DNA of 64,000 nt from NCBI GenBank assembly GCA_963855995.1, contig OY979725.1, forward strand, positions 1,426,001 to 1,490,000. The letters run 5' to 3'. The DNA is from Muricea muricata. Lineage: Eukaryota > Cnidaria > Anthozoa > Malacalcyonacea > Plexauridae. Under the pieces are notes generated by a model. It was given only the letters and a program-made list of their open reading frames with translations. It had not been told where the DNA came from and did no database searches. The translations under genes and the position numbers were made by a program. The first letter of the stretch is position 1, and each line of letters opens with the position of its first letter. Below are positions 1 through 12,300 of this stretch, piece by piece.

Positions 1-3000
1 CAGAATCGTAGATTATAAGTTCGTGCAAGCCGGTCTGTTCACTGAACTGGGTCTTATACTTTTTGCTATCTTTTAAAGGTTTACCATCTTTCAGCCATTC
101 AACTTTGTCCGGAGGTCCATGAACCACGACCGCGAGGCATGTGTTTTCACCATCAGCGGTGTACGTATCACGTATAGTTTCCACGCGTGGCTTTGTAATC
201 ACCTCGCGTGGGTAATCGCGAAGGGGCGGGATATCCTCGGGTATCGGAGTCGAGGGCCGCATATCTGTGGTGGGGACATTGTAAAAACCTCCATCTTCGG
301 TATCAATAGTAAACCTACAAGACATCCGAGCAAAAATAGGTCAAACGAAACAGGTGAATGATGATGTACTAGAGATATGAAGACAGTTGAACTAATTATG
401 TCACGCTCGCCACATTGATATAAGAGATAGTGTAACATGAAACTCGAAAACAAAAGGCCTTCTAGTCAATCTAACGTGCCTGGGAAAGCAGTCAGTGTTG
501 TGTGAAGAAAAATCCATGGCTTTCTACTATTATTAATATCTTTACCTTAGCTCAGCTTCGGCGGGTTCCATGAACACTTTGTCCACTTGTTCAACTATAA
601 CGGGGAGTTCTTCCAAAGAGGGCTTTGGCAAAGGTTGGGAATCTGGTGGCATTTCATCGACTAGCAACTCAACTGTTGTAGAAACCTCTCCTGAAGGATT
701 TGACGCAACGCAAGTATAGATTCCTTCATCATTCAGATCGGCATCATCAATAATCAACGAACTGTAACCATCCTTCGTTTCATGTCGTACACGACCTTTT
801 TCGGGTATCTCTTCTTTCTTTTCATTGAACCATCTAATCTCTGGAACAGGGTTTCCTGCGGCAGAACATCGTAAAACCACTTTATCATTTTCAGTTACAG
901 TGGCGTCTTTCGGCACTGACACAAACTCTGGCTCGTTTTTAATCTCGAATGTTAGTTCTGGGAACTCGAAATCCTTTTGAATTTCTATTCTTTGAATTTC
1001 TTCTTCAGCGCGTGCAAGTTCATCAGGACCTTCAACAACGTTATTTTGAACCACAACCTTGTAGTTTCCTTCGTCTTCAATCCCAGTTGGAGTAAATTTC
1101 AAATTGTATCTACCATCCTTACAATCCATTTTATATTTTGAAGTAGCACCATCCTTTAAAGTATCTTTAGCTGGTACGTCGTCCTTAAACCATGTCACTG
1201 AAGGCTGTGGTCCCTTGGCTGAGGGCTCGCCCTCCAGTACGATGGACAATTCCACCTCTTTATTAGGTGAGATTTCGGAATCAGTAAGCGGCTTCTTAAA
1301 GCGGAGACTGAGAGGCAATTCTTCCACAAGCAATTCGCAACGACTCGAGCAAGTGTCAACTTCATTCGATATAATACAGGTATAATCTCCCTCGTGATCT
1401 AAATCAGCCTTCTTTATAACCAGCCTAGAATTACAGAAGAATTCCTTTCAGGCAGACTTTCACTGGGTTAAAAACACTGTTGTTGTCATACGTTTCCAAT
1501 GAAGTATGCAAATTCTTGGTAACCCTATATACACTTTATATAATTATACCATACATGTAAACCAATATACGTACGTTCTAAAGCAAGGAATTTTATATGC
1601 ACTTCATTCAAGTATTGCACTTAAGTTAAGTTATTTTCAACCTTTGTATCCCTTTGTCCAGCGATAAAATGCTATTAATGAATCCTTCTTATAGATAGAC
1701 CCCCGGGCAGAACTTGGAACTAATATTGGTATTCAGTTTTTAGTTTGTTTAGTTCCTGTTTCCTTTAGCAGAAACACCAAACCAACAATGTAAAACTAAT
1801 ACTCCTCAATGATCCTAGAAAGAGCTGTTTGATCCTATACATAACTACCGTTGGTATTAAGGCGTGACGTACAAACCTGGACACATTATCTTTGTTTTCT
1901 ACAAATACACAATTATTTTCAACAAGTGGCTTTCCTTCAAACTCCCAACGAACGCTTGGGTTAGGCGACCCTCCAACCACAGCTTCAAGTGTGACTTTTT
2001 CGTTTTCAAAGACTTGGCGGTTCTTTAATGGCTTGATAAATTTCGGCGCAACATTGTTATCTGTTGGAGTTTCGTCTAGATTGTTGTCTACATTGATCGT
2101 TATCACTGGAATCTGGACAGGAGCAAGTTTGGTTTCAGCTAAATAACGATAGAGGAGGATGAATAATTAAAATGCGTGATTGCACAGAGATTTTTCAAAA
2201 CAATCTCCCAATGAGCTAAAATTTGGAAGAGGTCTGTGTAACTACTTGCATGTCTGCTAAGGAAAAACAGAGGGAACACATTGTTTACCTGGCAAAATAT
2301 CTTCGATAAGTACACTACATCCCGTTGTTGCCTTTCCAACACTGTTACGTGCAATACATTTATAATTTCCCTCATCTTCTGCTTCCACTTGACCAATCAA
2401 CAGCTTCGAAGTTCCATCCTTTGTCAGCACTTTGCATCCAGGTCCTGTAACCAGTGGTTCTCCATCCAAATGCCATGCCACTTCGGGTTCTGGTGTACCA
2501 ACAAAACTTGTAACGAGTTGGAGAGGGTTTCCTGTTTGCAGAGTGATGTCGTACAGTTTCTTAACAAATTTTGGTGGCACAGTGTCATCTTTAAGAGCGA
2601 GTGAAAAAGGACATGTAGCAAGGCCTGCGTCATTCCTGGCTTCAAGAGCGTACTCGGCCGAATCGTCTGGAGTACAATTTGTTATAATCAAACTATGGAT
2701 GCCTGCTTCATCGCTAATTTGATGTCTGGGGCTCCGTTGTATCGGTTTAGTATCTTTCAACCATGTTATTTCAGGTTTAGGTTCACCTGCAATCTTCGCT
2801 TCAAATTTAACAGTATTTCCTTCAATCGACACGACATCTTGTGGTACTTTAGTGAACTCCGGCGGACTCCAAGCCGAAGGATTGGGCTTCACACTTAAGT
2901 GTGCATCGCTACTTGCCTGGCTACGATCGTTTCCAACCGTGCATCGATAATCTCCGACGTCATCCGGATTAACATCTTTCACAATCAACCTCAGTTTGTT

Positions 3001-3368
3001 ATCCTTGATTTCCGTGAAATATTTCTGGTCATCAGTTGGAATAGCGATCTTATTTTTGTACCACTGAATACCAAGTGGATGTGAACCTGAGATGACGCAA
3101 TCAAATAACGCATCCTCGCCCTCGACGGCGTCAGCGTTTTCAATTGGCTCTACGAACGACACTGGTTCTATGTCGAGGTTGCTTTGTACCTCTTCGGAGA
3201 ATGGTATTGATACTTTGACAGGTTCAAAAGAAATTTCAGCCGGTTTTGGCTGATCCTGGTCAGGAAGAGAAGATTCGACTGGTTCGTCAAGCGTTATTTG
3301 TATTGTTTGTTCGGGCAAACTGATTGGCTTCTTGCTATCTACTGTCGATTTGTACTGCTTGGTAGATT
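1..3368 (-). other. Seven Ig (I-set) domains, last one cut by window edge
   Basis: Exon 2289-3368 holds three Ig domains (WYKNKIAI...[15 protein letters not shown]...[15 protein letters not shown]...YKCIARN). Exons 1877-2138 plus 546-1424 hold the fourth (WEFEGKPL...YTCIISN), fifth (WFKDDVPA...YKVVVQN) and sixth (WFNEKKEEI...YTCVASN). Exon 1-314 begins the seventh ([10 protein letters not shown]). Each shows the strand-C Trp and the D-x-G-x-Y motif near strand F; domains two, three and five lack one or both usual cysteines, as I-set domains in titin-like proteins often do. A row this long recalls muscle giant proteins (UNC-89/obscurin), while the domain order is TRIO/kalirin-like. Confidence 0.85.
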
Positions 3369-6300
3369 CTGAAATGTTTAAGAAACAAAACAACATTTGG
3401 CAAAACCAATACATAGGGGAGCACCGTTGGCAGATGCGCCTAGCGTACAGCTTCTTACCAGCACTTAAACCAGGTGAGGTTAGGTATTGCTAGTGCTTGG
3501 AAAGGTGACCCTTAAGTAATAGTCGTGCTCTGAGATTTGACTACACGTGAGAAGAGTATAGTTGGTCCCTCCTGTGCGTTGAGGGGTATTCCGCGTACTC
3601 CGAATGTCCCCACCCTCAATAAATAGAAGTTAGTTAGAAAACTGGATCTTACTGGCCTTTGGTCAATGGTGCAAACTGGCCTTTCGATATAAGGAACTGG
3701 TCATTTACCTTCAGGTGTTTGCTGTTGTGGCTCCAAAACATGCTTCGGGATCCATCCTCTCGAGTCTTCTGATCCATCACCACGGAATTTCACGACATAC
3801 ACTCGATTGCCCGATTTTGTAGGGACGTCCAGTACGGATACTTGGTCTCCTTGCATCACTGATATCTCATCCGGGGATGTTCCTTTGAAGTTCATCGTGA
3901 TTGGTTGCTTCTGGTTTGGAATATCAAGCTCCGTCATTTCACTAGAATGGAATAATGCTTTCTTTAAAAGCCGAACTGGAACAAATGACTGGATGGAAAA
4001 CGCCTTTGGTCCCTTGCTTTTGTTTCATTGACAGGAAAATCTGCCTTAATTCGTAATAATCAAAGCAATAATTTGGCTTACCCGTTGGGGTTTTCCATTC
4101 GTGTTATTATGGAATTAATGATGTTTTTGGCTTTCTAAAAAAAAGTTAAGAAAAGCAGTGTAAGTACAGCAGATTTAAGTCAGTGCATGTTTTCTGCCAC
4201 TAAAGGCTCTTTTCTACTTATCGCAGATACCCCCCTTCGCCAACTTTCTGCTAATGATTTCATCTAATCACATTGCTTGTGTGTTTATTTCACAATATAT
4301 GGTGTTGTGGTCATCTCTTTTGTCTTTGAAGCCGGAGGAGGGCATAGTTCAAACCTTGATCGGACCTCTGGTCAAGGTCTTAAAATATTTGAGGAGAAAG
4401 GTCTGAATATACATTGACAAACTTTCGCGTCTTCTGGGACAAAGTAATTTTAACATATCATTTTAAAATGTATACCAATATGGCCGTCATTTTCTTTATT
4501 GTTTCAACTGAAAGTTTGAACAAAGGAATGCATGTATGTTTTAACGTTCAATCCGAACCTTGATATCAGAGCAATCCTGAGATAAATGTTCCATGCATTG
4601 GATAAGTTGTGTAAGATATGTCCTGTACACGTATATTCTTTTGATTGGTTCCTCCAGGAGTGTTTCCAAAGAAGGAATGTGAGTCTTTGAAACCAAATTC
4701 TACAAAGAAACAAAACAGGAAGTATACAATTACGCACGAGGAGCGGTTGTTACAAGTTTATTTTTTGCAAGTAATCTGTTTTCAGAGAGATTTTACACTG
4801 TTTTGTGCAAAATTTGAGCGTCTAAACCAATCGAGCTAGGAAAAATTATACTTTACAAGGAAAGCAGCACATAATACCTGAAAGAAAGTCGTTGGTAATG
4901 ACAAAAGGACGAGGTCCGACTCAGGTTTCTTTTCTCGGAATGTAAGGTAACGCTGAAGTTCGTTTTCCTGAGAAAGAAGTCAAAGAACAACAAAAGTTTA
5001 TCAAATCAGCATTTGTCATGTACTCCAGCTCAACACACTTTTGCAACAGCTCAGATGCAAAATCTTACCGAGTTCACAAATGTCTTTCCGACTGCTGATG
5101 GCGATTTCTTGGAATTTTCAAGGTCAGTAACAAACCTAAATAGGGATGGACGATAAAACTATTACACGTGCAAGGGTCACTAAAGCACATTTGCCAGAAA
5201 GCTCACAGAGGAGGAATGAGTTATTTCTGCATTCATACGAGTGTTTGATCTTACCATCTTAGCTGGCTCACTTTTACACGGGCACGCAATATGGTAAATA
5301 TTTCATTTCATGCCAGGTAGCCTGATATACATTTAGGTTTCTTACGTTTTATGGAACTCTTCAATTTCATCTATGTTCATGAACAAGGATTCTTTCGCGT
5401 CTGGAGTCAGTTGATCAGAGTCTTTCACCACAGCCACGTAATTCTATGGAGACAATTAGTCAAGACTGTGATCAGAACAGTGGTTAACCAGGAAACACAT
5501 TTTAGTTAGATTCTCATGTCACAAAATAAGCTTAGCACTAAACATTGTCTTAGGCCTGAGGGCTTAGCCAATTATATTTCAGTCATATTCATGATGCGTA
5601 ACCATAGACATCTCATATACACTAGATAGCGCATCTGTATATCAAAAAGTGAAGCCAAAAATCTCAGCGGTATCCCCTCATAACAATAGGCGGCGGCCAT
5701 ATTGGTCGTTCCCACTCATCAAAATAATGTTACAGAAAACATGATACTTTTCTGCATTTGTGTATTAAATACTTTTTAGCTGCATAAAAGAGAACTTATT
5801 GTCAACTTTGTCCGTTTCCGCAATACAAAATACACAAATTATCATGCTCCGTGTCAACTCTATGGGAACGACCAGCGCCTGCGATCTGGCTTCAATTTTC
5901 ACCTGCCCACAGTGTGGGATGCACCATCTAGTGTATATGAGATATCGATGTGCGTATAACATGTAGCGTAATGCGCAACAATTATTAAAAAACCTACACA
6001 GCATACCTGGACATTCCCAAGGGACTTCACATAGCTCTTCTCACTCTCAATAAGCTCATGCAAAATCTCATTAATCTTCCCCTGTGCGTGTCCCTCGTGA
6101 TCCCCGGAGTACGGCAGATTGACCTTGACCTCAACTGGATCAAACTTTGTCTCAGATTCTAAGAAAACCTCAGCGGTGTCTTTGGGAGGGGACGTGAATA
6201 CTTCATCTTCTGTCCGACTCGGGGATATCAACTCTGGCACAGGTGTTGCGGGTGGAGAACGGAGGTCACTGACTGCGGCTGTACTGCGAGGAACCGCGGG

Positions 6301-9300
6301 CTCGCGATCAGAAGGAGACACATCATGTCTGAAATATATAAAGCGTTAGGTAGGTACCAAAACAGAGTCACAGATGTCAAGGGTAGGTGTACATGTTATC
6401 TTTAACAATAGACCTTAAGACCGCTAACCACAAGTTGAAATTTTTAAGTCGTATTTCGCGGTCATTTGTCAGTTATTCAGAATGTTATGAGAAATTATTA
6501 TAATTAGAATAACTCTATAATTTATTACTACTCTGACACTGCAAAGAGAAACGAAACATTCCTTGTCTCAAGCTGGATTTGAACAGGTTTCCAGACCACC
6601 GCACCACTCAATGAGCTATCAAGACAACGAGAATTGGTTACGAATCTCACCCAATATTAGGGCATGAAATATTTTTGTCATAACATAACGCTTGTCTGGC
6701 AAAATGCGCAATCTGTGGTCTCTAATAGAACCATCATTTACCTTCCTTTCTGTCCCAACGCATGTTCAATCTTTAAACATATCTTTTCATTCGACTGTTG
6801 GATTTCATTCTTAGTGTCATTGGAAGACATAGGTTGTTTCATTTGCCCATCAACAATCACTATCTCCGTATGTTGGGCATTTCCTTCAGGATCATGGCTT
6901 GGTGCAGGTCTACCTCTAGGCAACACTGTACTCGACCTTACTTGAATATCCAAACGTTCTGTATCGAGATCATCTTCCGGGGTGTAATCTCCAGTCTTGC
7001 GAGATTTAGGCACCACGAATACTTCGAGTTCTGTGCGTGTCTCCTTCTTCACACTCGTGACTGTCTCGCGTGTCGTGGTTTGCCACGTTCGCTTTCGCGT
7101 AAACTCTGTTTTTTCTCCATCTTCATCGCTAGAGAACACAACATTGCTTTATATGTATAGTATAGTATGGTATTGTATGGTATAGTATGGTATGGTATGG
7201 TATGGTATGGTATGGTATGGTATGGTATGGTATGGTATGGTATGGTATGGTATGGTATGGTATGGTATGGTATGGTATGGTATGGTATGGTATGGTATGG
7301 TATGGTATGATGTGGTATGGTAAGGCATGGTATTGTATGGCATGGAATGGCATGGAATGGTATGGAATGGTATGGAATGGCATGGTATGGTAAGGCATGG
7401 TATTGTATGGCATGGCATGGCATGGTATGGTATGGTATGGTATGGTATGGTATGGTATGGTATGGTATGGTATGGTATGGTATGGTATGGTATGGTATGG
7501 TATGGTATGGTATGGTATGGTATGGTATGGTATGGTATGGTATAGCATGGTATTGTATAGCATGGTATTGTATGGTATGATGTGTTGTATTATATGGCAT
7601 AGCATAGAACGATATCGCATGGTATGCTATCCACACACCGACCTTAAAACCTTGGGACTAGTCTCCACAGCCAGGTTAGTCTCCACTTCAACATGTTGTC
7701 TAAAAATAGGTCCCTCCGTAACAGTTGGTCCCAGTTCCATTTTGACAACTTCGTTTCCCTCCGTCGTCCAAAATTCTGGAAAACTTTCGTTGATTTGATC
7801 TTCTATACGTAACACCACCTCTCGTTCTGAAGATCCCTCAGCATCGTCAGGGACCCATCGTTGTATCTCAGAATCAACAATTGGTCCCATTTGTCTCTCT
7901 ACGTGCGGCCCGACAGACCTGGAGAAATGAAGGAACTGAAGTTCTCGATATCACAAGAAGACCACTCCTTACTTACATTTCTTCCTTCTCTAACATCTCT
8001 TCCTCAACCTTTCTCTACACAACCAAAGGGGATATACACAGCCAAAAAAGTGCTAGCCATACTTGTTGCAAATGGTAATTTTTTCCTGGCTTGTTACAAC
8101 TTGTAAACAAGTTGTAAAAAACTCGTCAATTTTTGCCAACTTGCAGCAGGCGTTTGAGAAACAGTCGCAAGCCATGAGAACGCAATGCACCTTACACAAT
8201 GGCCAATTAAAACCAGTTCGAGAGAGCAAATTTAAACTAGGAGCCATGTCTTACCTCTCGCTTCTAACGCTTACAACCACCTGAGGTTTCTTCCCGTAGT
8301 CAAGACTCTCTTCCAGGCTTTCGTCCGACTTCCGCTTAAAAGTGCCGACGTGATCAACTGTCATGACAACCGACTGACCGCTGACCGTAGTGTAACCGAA
8401 CGCAGGATCAGAACTCAAGTCGGGCAGAGAGTGGTCGTGAAGACTGGACAAGATTTCTTCATCAGATTCTTCAGGACTTGACATTTCAAACTGGATTGAA
8501 AAGGATTAGACACAAGTTGGCAAACTAAGTTCAGGTTGGAACTCTGTAAAGTATCATCTACTGCCAAAGCAAACAGGTTACTATTGGGAAATAAATGTTA
8601 AGCTATACGTACAAAACCCAAGGCTTCTCACCTGGATTTCCCGACCTTCGGCTATGCACAGACGAATTTCATCAGCCATGCGTTGCAAGTTCTGCTCGAG
8701 ACGCTTAAACAACACCGCGATTCGTTTGTGTTTCGTCACTAAGTCCCTGACTTGCTTCCTCTGTTGTTCCACACCTATTTTCGATGCCAGTTCTCCGAGT
8801 TTCAACACGCGTCCATCTTGGCGCTCACAGCCAGGTTTCATGAATTCGACAAGATTTTGAAGGTGTTTCGTGAGCTCGTCTTCCGAGCGACATTGCCTTG
8901 CGTCTGCTCGCGTTGTATTTAGAAAGTGCTCGCTGTCTGTGAGCCATGTTTCCGACTAAAAAATACAAATTTAGAAATACACTTCTGAATCTGTGTAAGA
9001 AGATGCATGCTCCTGACAATAAAATGAGCACAATGAAAAATTGTTTAAAAAAACGTAATTGAATACTGTAGTCATAGCTTACTTGTTCATAAAGTTGATA
9101 AAATTCGACTGCAGCTTCTAATAACCCTCTGTATTCTTCGATATTGGTCAGGAATCTCTGCCATCTTTTCTCAACTGAAGAGACTTTTCTTTGAATGTTG
9201 GGAGCATCATGATGTTTTTCTCGTACAAGTTCATCTGCTTCTGTCGTCAGTTCATTGACTGCCACATCACAAGGCTAAATAGTGCGAGAAGTGACACGTG

Positions 9301-12300
9301 GTAGGGTGTACTACAGTATGATAAATTACAGTACGGTGCGATAAAATAGGATAGATACAATATTGTGCCGTATTAGTATGGTATGGTGCTAATAAACACT
9401 CCAAACCTTTACAGATTCCACGAAAAGATCAGAGTCTTTCAAAAGGGAAACGGATTCCATCAAACTCTCTCCATATTTGTTGTTAATCCCCAGCAATGTT
9501 CTGTTGTGTTCTTCAATTTCAATGTTAACCTAAATAACAGGATTTCAGATATAATAAAGAAAAAATCACAGCCTTCAGAGGTCTCTTGTCAGTTCGCTAC
9601 TGGGTACGACTGGCCAACTACGTAGTTCCGAAGTTATAAGTAGTCTACCTGATTAATTCTTTGTTCAAATTCACACATTTTAATGCTCTCCTGCAGTTTC
9701 GTCTTATGGTGTTCCCAAAGATTTAGCCATTCTTCTTTACGACTGTCTGCTTGATCGACATATCTTTTAATCTGTTCTCGGGACACGCTCACGGCTGCAT
9801 CGTTCTCTGATTTCGTCAAGATATCATGGCCACAGCGCACTGTGAAGTTGTACTGGTCTAATACTGTGTCGTACGAAGCTAGGTGGTCTTGCAGCATCAG
9901 TTGAGCTTTGGTCAGATCGGACGTCGATTTTGTGCTACTGAAGTTCACGATCATTTGGTTCAGCAATTGTGTTAACTGCGAAAAAATAGAGACAAGATGG
10001 ATCATAGACCATTATACAACTTACCCCGCAAGCTCGCTTCACCACACAACACCACACCACATCACATCACGTCACGTCACGTCACGCCACGCCACGCCAC
10101 GCCACGCCACGCCACGCCACGCCACGCCACGCCACGCCACGCCACGCCACGCCACGCCACGCCACGCCACGCCACGCCACGCCACGCCACGCCACGCCAC
10201 GCCACGCCACGCCACACCACACCACACCACACCACACCACACTACACCTCACCTCAACCTCACCAGACCACACCAGACCAGACCACACAACACCACGCAA
10301 GACCACATCACATCACATCACATCACATCACATCACATCACATCACATCACATCACATCACATCACATCACATCACATCACATCACATCACATCACATCA
10401 CATCACATCACATCACATCACATCACATCACATCACATCACATCACATCACATCACATCACATCACATCACATCACATCACATCACATCACATCACATCA
10501 CATCACATCACATCACATCACATCACATCACATCACATCACATCACATCACATCACATCACATCACATCACATCACATCACATCACACAACATACCACAC
10601 AACACAACACAACACAACGCACCCACATCACACCACACCTCAGCGCACAACACACACCATCGCATCGTTTCACGCCTCAACATTTGGTCATGCAAATGCA
10701 AATTTTTCTGTGTTTATAGACCGTATAAGAAAACGATTTCTAAAGAAATGAATAATGATGATTTAAATTTGCATAGCATGACCAAAATGTTTGGCAGGCT
10801 TCACTACTGCTCGCATCATGCCCTATCTATCTACCTTTTCAACACTTTGATAAAATGTACAGCACATGGACAAGAAAACTTTACAATCGGCAAGGCATGT
10901 CTTGAAACGTTCAAAAACAATCTTTAATTCATCTGTGACAATTCGTAACGAAGCCTGTTCACCATTTTCGACAGAAACCAAACTTTCTGCAGCATGAAGA
11001 TGTTGTTTTACAGCCTCTTCTGCGATCTAAATTTATCACGAATTCACAAATTACATTAGATCACATCACGTTCAACTAAATCACACCATTGTTCAATTCT
11101 GGCTCAAAAATTTAGCTGAGTTGCAGATGTATCGACTTGCCTTTGCAGATGTTTTGTACTTCTCAAGTCTCTTGTCGAGTTCTTTGGCATTGACCGGAAA
11201 CAGGGTAGTGTTAAGATCAACCTGAAAGAACTCCTCGCTCTGGTTTTGAATCCAAGAAATGATCTAACGACAACAACAAAATTCAATATTAGAAAACAAT
11301 AGGGACATGCATTGCTTTGAATCAAATGGGGGCAATAGAATCTGTTGTGAATAAGCAGTCTTCGATGTCCAGTTAGAAATTCAGGAGACTTGGTTGAGAT
11401 TACCTCACGTGTATCTTTTTCAAACTGACAAAAATTTTTGTTCAAAATTTTGTTCCTCTCAAGTTGTTCCCTCCTGGCGTCCCAAATCTCATCAATGTGA
11501 AGATTTCGTTCTTCAAACTGTCGCAGGAATTTACGGATTGTTTCGGCCGGGTGTTCCCTGTCTAAGCTGTCTTCGTTTTGTTCCTTCAATGAAAACAAAA
11601 ACAAAGAGGTACATCAGCCTGGTAAGAATGAGAAGAAGAAAGAATCGTATTGTACCTTATTCATGACAAGACTTACTCGTTTTAGTTCATCAAGTAAAGT
11701 TTTTCCTAACTTCTGTGTTTTTGCTGAGCTCGAGATAATACTCTCTCTTCTCTGTTGTTGTTGAAAAATGGTGGAGGTTGAAGCATCGACATTTTCTCTT
11801 GGTTCTTCACTTGTTAGTTGTTCTTCCAGGTTGTCCATCTTCACGACAAGCTGTTAAGAAACAAACGCTTCGTTGAGAGTGTTTATCGTCAAGAACGATG
11901 TTCAATCAGTCATACTGTATGGCCGTCGGTCAAGGTTCATTTTTAATTGAACGAACATGTATGAGTCTTCTTCGCCGATACGAAATTTTTGTTTTCTATA
12001 TCCCGTCTTGGATGTTATGTAATCCACTACGCCGTAATATCTTTAAGACGATCAAAATGGAAGCTATGTTTCATTAGACAGAATGGGGGCCTTTAAGACA
12101 AAATCGAAGCATGGTATGTCTTGCATTATTTCCTATAGCGAATTGGAAGAAGACATTATTCATACCTGGTGTGCTTGCCGACAAAAGCCAGCATACTGCT
12201 TGCCGATTTCAATCCTAAAATCGACACGCTTCCCCAAGTCTGTTAAAATGGTGGACAAGTCTCCTGCTTCCTCGTTGGAGTTCACGTCCAAATTTTTCCC

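Larger units (their letters stand above)
6061..8490 (-). other. Low-complexity acidic/Ser-rich linker between spectrin repeats and DH
   Basis: Exons 8255-8490, 7643-7918, 6742-7128 and most of 6007-6328 encode about 390 residues without a recognisable fold. The sequence is rich in Ser, Glu, Asp, Pro and Thr, for example [19 protein letters not shown] and [12 protein letters not shown]. Proline-directed Ser/Thr sites near the DH domain suggest a phosphorylatable disordered hinge; this is inference. A TATGG microsatellite fills the intron between the second and third of these exons. Confidence 0.65.

Noticed and set aside
4135-4558. Hidden PH-domain exon
   Set aside because: No frame in this interval gives PH-like sequence by eye, and the flanking exons already join in phase without it.
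6555-6645. Functional tRNA gene
   Set aside because: A- and B-box words are present but stems do not pair well; fits a SINE head better.
7049-7798. Long open frames of WYGMV or YHTIP pentapeptides on both strands
   Set aside because: A five-base repeat without stop words is open in every frame; the DNA is an intron microsatellite.
9908-10927. 339-codon plus-strand open frame rich in HHITS/HATPR
   Set aside because: Product of the CCACG/CATCA array; lies in an intron of the minus-strand gene.
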